Source: Enterococcus hirae ATCC 9790 (GTDB lineage: Bacteria; Bacillota; Bacilli; Lactobacillales; Enterococcaceae). From it: DNA of 64,000 nt. The stretch is taken from positions 234,856 through 298,855 of the forward strand of contig NC_018081.1 in assembly GCF_000271405.2 (NCBI RefSeq), written 5' to 3'. The position numbers were made by a program, and so were the translations under genes. Position 1 is the stretch's first letter. Each line of letters begins with the position of its first letter. Below, piece by piece: positions 9,181 through 18,288 of the stretch. Below the pieces are notes generated by a model. The model made no database searches and had not been told where the DNA came from. It saw only the letters and a program-made list of their open reading frames with translations.

Positions 9181-9494
9181 TCGTTTTCACCTCTTTTCTA
9201 TGGTTTGAGTATAAGAAATTTTAACATCTGTTTTTTGTTTATCTTTTTGCGTTTTGTATCGTCAAATCCGAAATAAACTAAAATATTGGTCTAATTACTT
9301 CTTAAAAGTCTTACCTTATTTAATATGTATCCGTTTTTTTAATCACTTTATCTAGCTGTCTGATGGATTTCCAGAGAAAATTCGCACAAAAATAATGCTG
9401 TTTTTTGTTTTTTATTTTGTTATCGTTCAACTTTTTGAACAAAAATAAACTTTCTCTTTATTTTTTCATTAAACTGAATCATTAGTAAACAAAA
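9181..9494. other. AT-rich upstream region of amt
   Basis: About 310 bp with no open frame of note. On the minus strand a TTGACG (near 9262-9267) and several AT-rich hexamers could form the operon promoter, but no single choice is convincing. Confidence 0.4.
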
Positions 9495-9530
9495 CAAAAA
9501 AGAGTCTGGATATCAATCCGACTCTTTCTA
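9495..9530 (-). terminator. Terminator after the YczE-like gene
   Basis: AAAGAGTC (9499-9506) pairs with GACTCTTT (9520-9527); the minus strand continues into a T run. It lies 52 bp past the stop at 9582. Confidence 0.8.
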
Positions 9531-9581
9531 TGTAATACATATAAATATGATGTTCGATTTGCACAGAATTGCTTCACACGT

Positions 9582-10174
9582 TTAAACTCTATTCAATTGC
9601 TTTAGTGTTAATCCAAAGATTGGTCCAATCGCTAGTACACATAGAAGTGTTCCGATACCAATAGGGGCACCTAATAATACGCCCACAATGACCATTAGTG
9701 CATCTAAACCGATCCGAATAAAAGTTAAACTAAATCCCGTAAATTTAAAAAGCAATTGAGTCAGTGCTTCTAATGCAGCAGATCCTTTGTTTGAAGAAAC
9801 ATATAATCCCGCTCCAACCCCAAATAAAATAGGGGCTAAAAGAACTGCCATGATCGAATAGCCAGTCATGTTAACTGAAAGTTTATTTAGCCATGGTTCA
9901 ATCTGTCCAATCAGTAATCCCAATCCAAAACCATTGATTAAACTACCGATCCCTAATTCTTTTCGATTGAAGATAGCAACGATTCCTAACACTACTGCAT
10001 TAAACAACAAACTAGCTACCCAAAAGGGAATATCAATCAACGTCAACATACCTAATAAAAAAACACTGATCGTATCTGCGCCTTTATGTGCAGTGATCAA
10101 TAATGTGATCGCTAATGCAATCATACTTGTCCCTAAAATCACTTGTATTATTTTTTTCGTTCTAATCTATTCAT
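9582..10174 (-). CDS. YczE/YitT-like integral membrane protein, apparent frameshift at the N-terminus
   Basis: The open frame from GTG 10142 encodes 186 residues with five or six hydrophobic segments, similar to the YczE/YyaS group of unknown function. A better start is ATG 10174, behind a strong GGAGG; from there the frame reads MNRLERKK and then hits TAA. One additional A in the A7 tract at about 10152-10158 would join it in frame to the long ORF (MNRLERKKIIQVILGTS), the expected N-terminus. So either the gene is frameshifted, the run is mis-called, or translation begins weakly at GTG 10142. The terminator at 9495-9530 ends the transcript. Confidence 0.65.
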
Positions 10175-10444
10175 TTTTCCTCCATCAAACCAAAAGATCC
10201 GCTTGTTGAACGATCAGATATTAAACAAATGACGATACATTTATCATATCTGATACGCCAACTAAACCTATGGAGCCTATTTTACTATTAAATAGGAAGA
10301 AATAACTATCAACTATTACGGCTACCACTGAAATAATTAACGTAAAAGGAAGCGATTTATCTGGTATAATGAGAAAAGGTTTACATCGTTAAAAGAACGA
10401 CTGTTTTTCTAAAAAATTTTTCCAGCTTTTTCACCCATACATTC

Positions 10445-11331
10445 TTAATCTTCTTTATGATACTCATATTTTTCAAAGTCTACTTTATCTAGCCATAAAA
10501 ACCTTTGAGCCCAATTATTGACATCAAAAAAGTTTAAAATGTTCGGATCAACTGGCTGAAAAGGTGAATGCAGAAATTCCGGCAATTCATCCAAATTTCG
10601 TTCCTGCAGTAAAAAGATATTTTGAGGATTATAAAAATAGTAGCTTTTAATTGCTTCATTGTCAGTCACTAACTTTTTCTCAAAAAAACTAGATTCAAAA
10701 GTTCGTAAAGTGACCCCTTTTTGACCTGCTCTCATGAGTTCTAAAATTCCTTGTGATTGTGCGGTCAATGCTAAATAATCTGCGTAAGAAAGATAATTCG
10801 CCTGCTCATTTCCTCGTGAAGGTAAAATATAATAATTGGTTGTAAGTCCACGCTGTTCAAATTCCTTGCGATAACTCTCTGCTAGCTCCTTACGACCATT
10901 ATCAGTGGCACCAAAAAACAAATCAGAAGTGACTTCCACCTGAGGAATCTTCATCTTTTTAGAATAAAATGAACTATTGTGGCGTAATCCAAGTTTTTGC
11001 GCCTCTATCCGGTCAAAATGGTATATTTCATCGACGGCCGATTCGTTTTGTGCTTGTTGAAGCATTCGAAAGTGTTCCTCTTCTTTCAAATGATTCCAAA
11101 AGTATAAAACGATTTTAGCTGTTGTATAAGGGCGGATCTTCGCAGCTATTTCCGTTTCGAATCCATAATCTAAAAAACGATCAATTCATATTCTTTCAAT
11201 TTGGGATGGAAAAAATTAAAATACACTGGATCTAATAAATCTTTTCCCGAAATGACATCTAATGAATCAATCGAGGGTAAAAAATACAACGCTTTATCTT
11301 TTGCAACCAATAAGATAGGCAATTTTGACAT
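10445..11331 (-). pseudogene. GT-B-like polysaccharide biosynthesis protein, frameshifted
   Basis: From ATG 11331 the frame reads MSKLPILLVAKDKALYFLPS and stops at TAG after ELIVF. The rest of the protein continues in another frame, open from about 11170 to the stop at 10445 (LDYGFETEIAAK onward). Adding one T to the T6 tract near 11173-11178 gives ELIVFLDYGFETEIA and one frame of about 295 residues. The C-terminal half has an ILELMRAGQKGVTLRTFES block and a FYNPQNIFLL block, like capsule/CgeB-type glycosyltransferases. I recognise the fold by resemblance only. Function, if restored, may be glycosyl transfer to a surface polymer, but no polysaccharide genes are adjacent. Confidence 0.6.
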
Positions 11332-11558
11332 TCTGGTTTCCTCACTTTCCTATGACCATTATGGTTCATTTGATTAATTCAATAGTAACATGAAAATTAG
11401 TGATTTTTTGCTATCATAATTTCTTCCCTTAGGAAAAGACAAACAAAACGCTCTCTTATTAGGGTTTGCTCCTACTATCAAGTTTTACGTTTACATAGGA
11501 AATTTATGACAAACATATGATGTTTTCATTAAAGTAGAAATTTTTATTTACAGAATTG
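11332..11558. other. Intergenic region without a gene
   Basis: Divergent intergenic DNA, AT-rich. I see no ORF, repeat or clear RNA structure other than the promoter listed at 11559-11586. Confidence 0.4.
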
Positions 11559-11586
11559 TTGAAATTGTCAGATAATTTGCTATGAT
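11559..11586 (+). promoter_or_regulatory. Sigma-A-type promoter of the amino acid permease gene
   Basis: TTGAAA (11559-11564), 16-bp spacer, TATGAT (11581-11586). It is about 95 bp upstream of the permease start. Confidence 0.6.
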
Positions 11587-11679
11587 ATAAAAAGTTATTT
11601 TTCTACTTAATATAGTTATCAATCATTTGACTATGATTGTTTCGTCGTCAATAGTTTAGTCTTAGAAAAGGGGTTGCTT

Positions 11680-13017
11680 ATGGAGAAAACTGAAACAAAC
11701 AAACTAAAAAAACAACTAAGTTCCAGACACATCACGATGCTAGCACTGGGGGGTGCTATTGGTGCGGGACTATTTAAAGGAAGTGGCGAAGCTATTGGGA
11801 TTGCCGGTCCTGGTGTCTTGATTGCTTTTTTGATTGGTGGGGCTGTTTTATTCATCGTAATGAATGGTCTTGGTAAATTAGTTTTAGATGACGGGGATAC
11901 CCAGCATGGATTATCGGGGCTTGTTCGACCTTTTTTAGGTGCCCATTCTGCTGACTTTATCGACTGGGTTTACTATTCATTATGGACGATCAATATTATT
12001 GCCGAAGCTGTAGCGGCAGCATCCTTCTTACAATTATGGTTTCCAACGATTCCACCTTGGACCTTTGTCTTAATTCTAGCCGTGTTGACAACGTTGATTA
12101 ATTTATATTCTGTGCGGTTATTTGCTGAAACTGAGTATTGGTTGGCATTTGCTAAAATCAGCGTAATCATATTGTTGATTATCTTCGGGATATACCTGGT
12201 AGGTCATCAAATGTTTGACATTGGGGTCTTTCCTACACTAAACAGTATTACGGATCATGGTGGCTTTGCCCCTCATGGTATGAAAGGAATCGTCAACTCG
12301 CTACTCGTAGTTATATATTCTTATGGTGGTTCAGAATTGATTGCGATCACAGTAAGTGAAGCCGACAATCCCAAAAAAGCGATTCCTAAGGCAATTCGTG
12401 GAGTAATGGGACGAATCATTTCATTTTATATCATTCCATTGTTCTTGTTGTTAATCATTTTTCCTTGGGATACCTTGGCAAACTCATCTGCTAGCCCATT
12501 TGTGATGGTATTTGAAAAAATGCATATTCCATTTGCCGCTGATCTTGTAAACTTTGTGATCATCTTAGCGCTCTTTTCTTCCATCAACTCAGGTGTATAT
12601 GCTTCTTCACGTTTGCTGTATTTCCGTTTAAAAGACAAAAAAGGTGCAGCAAAAAAACTATCTGTTTTGAATAAACACCATGTTCCACAACGTTCCGTAT
12701 TATTTTGCGCAAGTGTTTTATATTTAGGCGTTGTTCTTTCTTACTTTGTTGGTGACAAACTATTTGGCTATTTGGCTGGTTCTCTTTCCTACACTGTCTT
12801 AGTCATCTGGCTTATGATCAGTATTGCAGCCTTTATCCTTGCTTTAAAGAAAGGTTCTCTTTTTGAAAAAGGGGTAAACTTATTAGCAATCGTAGTTTTA
12901 GGATTGATCTTTGTGGGAATCTTCTTCACTAATTCAATTGGTGTGACATTATTGACTGCCCTTCTTTACTTGGTGATTTTCTTTAGCTACCGCAAGAAAA
13001 ATGATATCTTTGCTTAA
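11680..13017 (+). CDS. APC-family amino acid permease
   Basis: 445 residues with about 12 membrane segments. The N-terminus carries the amino acid transporter signature SSRHITMLALGGAIGAGLF in TM1, and a conserved YGGSELIAITVSEADNPKKA block follows in the middle. These identify the AAT branch (GABA, proline, aromatic or basic amino acid permeases) of proton-coupled importers; the substrate is not evident. I use ATG 11680 because GGGG at 11670-11673 is well spaced from it; TTG 11674 is the alternative. It is monocistronic, with its own promoter and a strong terminator at 13053-13099. Confidence 0.88.
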   Translation: MEKTETNKLKKQLSSRHITMLALGGAIGAGLFKGSGEAIGIAGPGVLIAFLIGGAVLFIVMNGLGKLVLDDGDTQHGLSGLVRPFLGAHSADFIDWVYYSLWTINIIAEAVAAASFLQLWFPTIPPWTFVLILAVLTTLINLYSVRLFAETEYWLAFAKISVIILLIIFGIYLVGHQMFDIGVFPTLNSITDHGGFAPHGMKGIVNSLLVVIYSYGGSELIAITVSEADNPKKAIPKAIRGVMGRIISFYIIPLFLLLIIFPWDTLANSSASPFVMVFEKMHIPFAADLVNFVIILALFSSINSGVYASSRLLYFRLKDKKGAAKKLSVLNKHHVPQRSVLFCASVLYLGVVLSYFVGDKLFGYLAGSLSYTVLVIWLMISIAAFILALKKGSLFEKGVNLLAIVVLGLIFVGIFFTNSIGVTLLTALLYLVIFFSYRKKNDIFA

Positions 13018-13052
13018 AAGCCCTATAAATAGCTTGAGTTCCTTAAGCCAAA

Positions 13053-13099
13053 AACAAGCAACTAAGTTGTACCAAACAATTTAGTTGCTTGTTTTTTTG
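13053..13099 (+). terminator. Terminator after the amino acid permease
   Basis: AACAAGCAACTAA (from 13053) pairs with TTAGTTGCTTGTT (13081-13093), followed by a T run. Confidence 0.9.
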
Positions 13100-13148
13100 T
13101 AAGCTGAGAAGATAAAAGTTGGGGAAAAAATAAAAGGAGTGTTTTTAA

Positions 13149-13592
13149 ATGACAAAGTATTGGAAATTTTTATTAATGATTGGGGTATCGACCGTCATCA
13201 TGTTTGGTATGATGTATTTGAACGTCTACTCGATCGATCATCTTTTCTTTAGTCGTACACGGGTGTTCATGGCATTGATGATGGGCGCTGTAATGGCGAT
13301 CATCATGCTCTTATTTATGTGGAAAATGTATGAGAATAAAACATTGAACAAAATCATTTTAGGGGTAAGTGTCTTAGTATTTGCCGGTTCTTTGTTTATG
13401 GTCCGTAGTCAAACAACAGTCAGTGATGTCGCTTGGATGAAAGCCATGATCCCTCATCATTCGATTGCTATTTTAACCAGTAAACGTGCCAATTTGAAAG
13501 ATCCTGAAGTCAAGAAATTAGCAAACGACATCATCGAAGCGCAAGAAAAAGAAATCGAACAAATGAAGAAGTTGATTGAAGAACAAAAATAA
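13149..13592 (+). CDS. DUF305-family membrane protein
   Basis: 147 residues. Three or four hydrophobic segments occupy residues 1-85. The C-terminus holds the DUF305 core, VAWMKAMIPHHSIAILTSKR, with a paired His and a Met, then a charged helix (QEKEIEQMKKLIEEQK). DUF305 proteins are ferritin-like helical proteins, often near metal or copper genes. No metal genes are adjacent here and the function is unknown. Start ATG 13149 follows AAGGAG. Confidence 0.85.
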   Translation: MTKYWKFLLMIGVSTVIMFGMMYLNVYSIDHLFFSRTRVFMALMMGAVMAIIMLLFMWKMYENKTLNKIILGVSVLVFAGSLFMVRSQTTVSDVAWMKAMIPHHSIAILTSKRANLKDPEVKKLANDIIEAQEKEIEQMKKLIEEQK

Positions 13593-13601
13593 GTATATCG
13601 T

Positions 13602-13641
13602 AAAAAAACGCCCGAAACATTGCTGTTTTGAGCGTTTTTTT
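13602..13641. terminator. Bidirectional terminator between convergent genes
   Basis: AAAAAACGC with GCGTTTTTT, partly extended by paired inner bases (AAACA with TGTTT), between the DUF305 gene (+) and the NhaC gene (-). Confidence 0.75.
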
Positions 13642-13661
13642 GATTCAAATATTCCGAGAGT

Positions 13662-15074
13662 TTATTCGTTTGTATCGATACCAAGCGTTCCATTCGGCTT
13701 TTCGTCTATTTTTTCGATCCCTAATCCAGTAAAGGCGCTAACCATTGAAAAAACTGGTGAGAGTAAACTGAAAAAGACAAATGGTAAGTATGTGAGGGTT
13801 GGAATCCCAAAGGTACTAGCTACAAAGCTGCCCGCAATTCCCCAAGGTACAAGGTAATTGATCACTGTGCCACCATCTTCTAACGTTCTACCTAAAACAG
13901 TTGGGTCAAACCCAGCTTTCTGGTAAGTCTCTTTGAACGCATTCCCAGGTAAGATAACTGATAAAAATTGTTCTCCAATAAAGAGATTGACACCAATACT
14001 TGTCATCAATGTGGTGAAAATCAATTTTGGTGTATTGGTCATTTTCTTAGAAACGACATCCATAACAGTTGAAATCAAACCGAATTCAATGAGTAATCCA
14101 CCAAGTGATAATGTTAAAATGATCAAAGAAACAGTTGGCATCATACTTTCGATCCCACCACGACTAAGTAATGAATCAATTTGTTGATTGCCAGTAGTTG
14201 CAACGAATCCAGATTCAATCACTGTCGCTAAACTACTAAGAGAAGTTTGCGGATTCTGAATAAAGATCATCCCCACCGCCACAGCTATATTTAACAGAAT
14301 AGTCAAGATAGCTGGTACTTTTTTCCAAGCACATAATAACATTAAGAACAAGGGAATCAACGACCAAAAAGAAATTGTAAAGTTTGCTTCCAGGATATCA
14401 GTGACTTCTCGGATAGCCGTTAGACTAGTTTCTCTATTTGTGTGTCCAAGAACCATGAACAAAAAGAAGGAAACGACAAAAGCTGGAACCGTAGACCACA
14501 TCATATGTTTTATGTGCTTGAATAAATCGGCATCAACGATTGCTGCGGCTAGATTGGTTGACTCTGACAAAGGAGACATTTTATCTCCAAAAACAGCACC
14601 TGAAACAATTGATCCCACGACTAACGCTGGATTAATTCCTAATGTCGTACCAATACCGAAAAATGCGATCCCAATCGTTGACATGACAGTAAAAGCACTC
14701 CCTACTGCACTACCGACGATAGCACAAACAACAAATACAGAAGGAACAAACCACTTGACACTTATCAATTTAAAACCAATAACCATAAGTGTCGGGATAA
14801 TTCCTGCTTGGATCCACACCGCAATCAGTGCGCCGACTAATATAAAGATAAAAATCGGAATGATTCCCGGTTTGATTCCATTGATAATTCCTTCATGTAA
14901 CCACTCTGTTGGGTATCTTTTCACTACAGCGTAAAGCATGATCATTCCAATTGCTGCTAAGATCGTAATGTTTGGTGATAATTTTAATCCGACAACCCCA
15001 ATTGCTATACTTGCCACAATCACCAATAAGACAAATACAGCTTCTTTAAAACTCGGTTTTCCTTTTTTCTTCAT
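13662..15074 (-). CDS. NhaC-family transporter under a tyrosine-type T-box
   Basis: 470 residues with 11-12 membrane segments, matching the NhaC Na+/H+ antiporter family (blocks such as GSAVGSAFTVMSTIGIAF and AVFGDKMSPLSESTNLAAA). Several family members are amino acid carriers rather than proton antiporters. The leader at 15170-15376 is a T-box whose specifier loop reads TAC, for tyrosine. I therefore infer an amino acid carrier, with tyrosine as the leading guess; comparative genomics has linked NhaC-like YheL with tyrosine T-boxes, and nhaC genes occur next to tyrosine decarboxylase operons in enterococci. Start ATG 15074 is preferred over 15080 because AGGAG is better spaced from it. Confidence 0.85.
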   Translation of the reverse strand: MKKKGKPSFKEAVFVLLVIVASIAIGVVGLKLSPNITILAAIGMIMLYAVVKRYPTEWLHEGIINGIKPGIIPIFIFILVGALIAVWIQAGIIPTLMVIGFKLISVKWFVPSVFVVCAIVGSAVGSAFTVMSTIGIAFFGIGTTLGINPALVVGSIVSGAVFGDKMSPLSESTNLAAAIVDADLFKHIKHMMWSTVPAFVVSFFLFMVLGHTNRETSLTAIREVTDILEANFTISFWSLIPLFLMLLCAWKKVPAILTILLNIAVAVGMIFIQNPQTSLSSLATVIESGFVATTGNQQIDSLLSRGGIESMMPTVSLIILTLSLGGLLIEFGLISTVMDVVSKKMTNTPKLIFTTLMTSIGVNLFIGEQFLSVILPGNAFKETYQKAGFDPTVLGRTLEDGGTVINYLVPWGIAGSFVASTFGIPTLTYLPFVFFSLLSPVFSMVSAFTGLGIEKIDEKPNGTLGIDTNE

Positions 15075-15169
15075 AATCATTCTCCTTTTTTAGTTAATCG
15101 AAGTACTAAAAAAGAATAGATATCGAATGACTCCGCCACAATTCATGGGCATTTCCCCCTCTAATCAAA

Positions 15170-15376
15170 CAAAAAGAACTATTTTCAACTAAGGACGAAT
15201 GACTCCGCGGTACCACCTTAATTAAAAACAGTTCTGTTTTTCACTTTGATTTAACTATTTAGTTTTTATTCCTTTTCATGTAATTCGACATTTCGGCTTG
15301 ATCGGTTCGCAGCTACCACCGACTTTCTGAACAAAACACCTGAAACGCTACTATGTGAAAAGTTGACTTTCATGAA
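15170..15376 (-). promoter_or_regulatory. T-box leader, tyrosine specifier (TAC), upstream of the NhaC-family gene
   Basis: Minus strand. T-box sequence AAGGTGGTACCGCGG at 15205-15219, with CGTCCTTA downstream to form the antiterminator. Stem I has AGTA (15349-15352), then GCGTTTC pairing with GAAATGTC (one bulged U), then GAA-T-TAC-A, closed below by CTTTTCA with TGAAAAG. In the Met T-boxes of this window the codon also follows GAA plus one base, so TAC (15280-15282) is the specifier. The terminator hairpin spans 15175-15235 with a long stem including wobble pairs, followed by TTTTT. GCGGAGTCATTCG occurs in the T-box and again at 15124-15136, possibly a duplicated remnant. Confidence 0.85.
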
Positions 15377-15404
15377 GTTTACCTTCTGCGAGATTTTTTG
15401 TCAA
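15376..15404 (-). promoter_or_regulatory. Promoter of the tyrosine T-box transcript
   Basis: TTGACA (15399-15404), 17-bp spacer, TAAACT (15376-15381) on the minus strand, directly ahead of Stem I. Confidence 0.7.
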
Positions 15405-15446
15405 TACAAAATGACTATTTTTTTCAAATCATAAATCATTATTTAT

Positions 15447-16682
15447 TTAAAAAGTCGAACCAGTTAACTGACTTTTTTCTAAAAGTTGTTGGTGTTCTTC
15501 CTGAATCTTTGTCAATAAAGCTGGTTGTTCGAATAAATCTAAAGCGGTAGCCGCTAATAGTTCTGCTGCAATGGCGATCGATGCCAACCCTTTTTCACTT
15601 TTTGCGGCTGCTTTAAACTCTTCTGAATGTCCAGCGATATACTCATCTGAAATCGAAATAGTTGGTTGAATCGTCGGAATCACTTGACTGACATTCCCTA
15701 CATCAGAGGACCCTAAGCTGGTCTTTTCTGTTACATCGATTTCCGTTTCTGGAACTCCAGCTGCTTTTGCATGTGTAAAAAACAACTCATCGAAAGAAGG
15801 TGTCGGAATCATATGATCTACCGCATTTTGAAACAAACCAAATTCATAGCTTGTGCCCGTACTCAACGCAGCCCCTTTCACGATTTGTTCCACTTTTTTA
15901 AAGACTATATCTAATGTTTGGCGATTGCCAGCCCGTAAATAAAAACGTCCTGCAGCATATTCAGGGATGACGTTAGCAGCAACTCCGCCGTTAGTGATGA
16001 TCCCATGGATATTGACATCTTTAGGTAATTGTAAGCGTAGTGCGTTGATACCATTAAAAACTTGGATCAGTGCTTCTAATGCGTTAACTCCCTTTTCGGG
16101 TGCAGCAGCAGCGTGAGAAGCAACTCCATAAAATTTGATATCAACTGGATCATTAGCTAGCGATTCGGTTGTTTTTCCGTAACGGTAAGCTGGATGAGCA
16201 CATAAAGCAGCCGCCACATCGTCAAATAATCCCTCACGAACAAAGCTCCCTTTCGCTGAACCATTCTCTCCTCCTTCTTCCCCTGGTGTTCCATACACTC
16301 GGATCTCACCACCAATTTCGTCAATTTGTTTCTTAATGATACTCGCGGCTAATACGGAATACGTTCCAAAAAGATTATGTCCACACGCATGTCCAATTCC
16401 AGGAAGTGCATCAAATTCAGCTAAAAATGCAATCGTCGGACCTGGTTTATCTGAGCGATAGCTAGCAGCAAATCCTGTACGGTGTCCAGCGACCTCCTTT
16501 TCAACTGTAAAGCCTTCTTTTTCTAACTGGCGAATCAATGCAGCAGATGAATAAAATTCGTAATTGCTCACTTCTGGATGTTGATGGATATCCAAGGCAA
16601 GTGCTTGATATTCTGGTAATCTTTCTTGGATCGCTTCTTTCAATAAACTGGATCGATTCGTTGAAATAGTTGATGTAGTCAT
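15447..16682 (-). CDS. M20-family amidohydrolase (amino-acylase/aminobenzoyl-glutamate hydrolase type)
   Basis: 411 residues from ATG 16682, which has AGGAGG at proper spacing. Metallopeptidase family M20 blocks are present: ALDIHQHPEVSNYEF at the N-terminus, FLAEFDALPGIGHACGHN with metal ligands near residue 80, GTPGEEGGENGSAK with the catalytic Glu, and ASHAAAAPEKGVNAL in the dimerisation domain. Such enzymes remove N-acyl groups from amino acids or cleave folate breakdown products. It is the last gene of an operon with a MetQ-MetI-MetN type importer under two methionine T-boxes, so release of methionine from an imported acyl- or peptidyl-methionine is a reasonable guess. Confidence 0.88.
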   Translation of the reverse strand: MTTSTISTNRSSLLKEAIQERLPEYQALALDIHQHPEVSNYEFYSSAALIRQLEKEGFTVEKEVAGHRTGFAASYRSDKPGPTIAFLAEFDALPGIGHACGHNLFGTYSVLAASIIKKQIDEIGGEIRVYGTPGEEGGENGSAKGSFVREGLFDDVAAALCAHPAYRYGKTTESLANDPVDIKFYGVASHAAAAPEKGVNALEALIQVFNGINALRLQLPKDVNIHGIITNGGVAANVIPEYAAGRFYLRAGNRQTLDIVFKKVEQIVKGAALSTGTSYEFGLFQNAVDHMIPTPSFDELFFTHAKAAGVPETEIDVTEKTSLGSSDVGNVSQVIPTIQPTISISDEYIAGHSEEFKAAAKSEKGLASIAIAAELLAATALDLFEQPALLTKIQEEHQQLLEKSQLTGSTF

Positions 16683-16756
16683 AAAAAAATTCCTCCTTGT
16701 ATGCTGGCTTCCGATAAAAATTTCTAGTTCATTTGAGCTGTACTTTCTGATGATGC

Positions 16757-17593
16757 TCATTTACGACCAAAGGTTTTCCATGCTGGAACACTCGAACCTT
16801 TTGACGTTTCTTCAATGACTTTAGCAGTTGCTTCAGTTTGATAAGTATCAACGATTTTTTGATACGTACGGTTTGTTTCATCTTCTTTTCGGGCAACAAT
16901 GATGTTGACATAAGGGCGGGCACGATCATCCACTGGTTCTAAGAAAATTGCATCTTTCGTTGGTGTGAACCCTGCATCGACTGCTACCCCACTATTGATG
17001 ACCGAAAGACTCACATCGTTTAGCGCACGTGCTGTTTGCGAAGCATCCAATTCTGTGAGCTTAAGTTTTTTATCGTTTTCTGTCACATCAGAAATCGTCG
17101 GAGTCTGTCCCTTCGATGGATCAACTTTGATCAGCCCCGCTGATTGAAGAAGAAGTAAAGCGCGTCCCCCATTGGTTACATCATTAGGGATGGCTACTTT
17201 TGCACCTTCTTTTACTTCCTCAATCTTTTTGATCGTATTGGAATAGATTCCTAATGGGGCATTTACGGTGTTTCCGATTGAAACTAGATTTGTGCCATGT
17301 TCTTCATTATAGTTATCTAAAAAGAACTGGTGTTGAAAGGCATTCAAATCAATTGAGCCATCAGCTAAGGCCGCATTTGGTTGATTATAATCGGTAAACT
17401 TTACATATTCTAATTCAATATTCTCCTTTTTTAGACGTGCTTTTACATCGTCCCAAACATCTGTATCTTCACCAATCACCCCTAATTTGACAGTTGTTTC
17501 TTTTGTTTTTGTATCTGCCTTTCCTTGACTACAGCCTGCCAACCAAAATAATGCGACGAATGTCACTACAGCAAATCGAATCACTTTTTTCAT
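16757..17593 (-). CDS. metQ: MetQ-type substrate-binding lipoprotein (NLPA family)
   Basis: 278 residues. An N-terminal signal peptide with lipobox LAGC places the mature N-terminal Cys at about residue 21, lipid-anchored outside the membrane. The mature domain is the NLPA/MetQ fold: VKLGVIGEDTDVWDDV, a DLNAFQHQFFLDNYN block, VAIPNDVTNGGRALLLLQ, and VINSGVAVDAG. It delivers D/L-methionine or related compounds to the MetNI transporter encoded just upstream. The gene lies 13 bp after metI. The tandem Met T-boxes ahead of metN support methionine as the ligand, though the M20 hydrolase in the operon suggests a derivative may also bind. Confidence 0.92.
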   Translation of the reverse strand: MKKVIRFAVVTFVALFWLAGCSQGKADTKTKETTVKLGVIGEDTDVWDDVKARLKKENIELEYVKFTDYNQPNAALADGSIDLNAFQHQFFLDNYNEEHGTNLVSIGNTVNAPLGIYSNTIKKIEEVKEGAKVAIPNDVTNGGRALLLLQSAGLIKVDPSKGQTPTISDVTENDKKLKLTELDASQTARALNDVSLSVINSGVAVDAGFTPTKDAIFLEPVDDRARPYVNIIVARKEDETNRTYQKIVDTYQTEATAKVIEETSKGSSVPAWKTFGRK

Positions 17594-17606
17594 TTTTTCT
17601 CCTCCA

Positions 17607-18287
17607 TTAATGTGATATTTTTTTAATTAGAAAATTACTGATAAATTGACTTAAAAACACCAATGCCAAAATCAATAATGTCGCAACAACCGTTACGTCT
17701 GTTTGAAATCGATTATAGCCCCGAGAAATAGCTAAATTTCCTAAACCACCAGCTCCTACAGCACCTGCCATTGCGGTTAAGCCAATAACATTGATGATCG
17801 TTAAAGCTGAGACACGAATGATACTAGGTAGTCCTTCCAGTAAATAAACACGAAAAATGATACCCAATGGACTCGTTCCCATTGCTTGTGCAGCTTCGAT
17901 AACACCGGGATCAACTTCAAGCAAGGCATTTTCGATTTGTCGAGCAAAAAAAGGAACGATGCCGACAATCAAAGGAACTAGTGCTGCCGTTGCTCCAATT
18001 GTTGTTCCGACAATAAAACGAGTCGTCAATGCAAGTAAAGAGAGTAAAATGATAAATGGAATGGATCGTACGATATTGATCACCTTATCAAAAAGTTCAA
18101 AACATAAGCGGTTTTCAATTAATCCTTTAGGGCGGGTAACGACTAAAACCACCCCTAATATAATGCCCAAGATTCCCCCAATCAAAGCAGACCAGAAAGT
18201 CATATATAGTGTTTGCTTTGTCGCTTCAATGAATTCATCTGGGATCAAATAAACATTTGGCAGATAGCTTTTGAGCCATTCGTTCAT
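17607..18287 (-). CDS. metI: MetI-type ABC permease
   Basis: 226 residues from ATG 18287 (RBS GGAGGCG at 18294-18300), with about five membrane segments. The EAA motif reads EAAQAMGTSPLGIIFRVYL. It forms the channel of the methionine-type importer with MetN and MetQ. The start lies within the stop region of metN, so the two are probably translationally coupled. Confidence 0.92.
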   Translation of the reverse strand: MNEWLKSYLPNVYLIPDEFIEATKQTLYMTFWSALIGGILGIILGVVLVVTRPKGLIENRLCFELFDKVINIVRSIPFIILLSLLALTTRFIVGTTIGATAALVPLIVGIVPFFARQIENALLEVDPGVIEAAQAMGTSPLGIIFRVYLLEGLPSIIRVSALTIINVIGLTAMAGAVGAGGLGNLAISRGYNRFQTDVTVVATLLILALVFLSQFISNFLIKKISH

Positions 18288-18288
18288 C

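Noticed and set aside
14401..14934. 177-codon plus-strand frame antisense to the NhaC gene
   Set aside because: Shadow frame of a well-supported membrane protein gene; rich in residues produced by antisense of hydrophobic codons.
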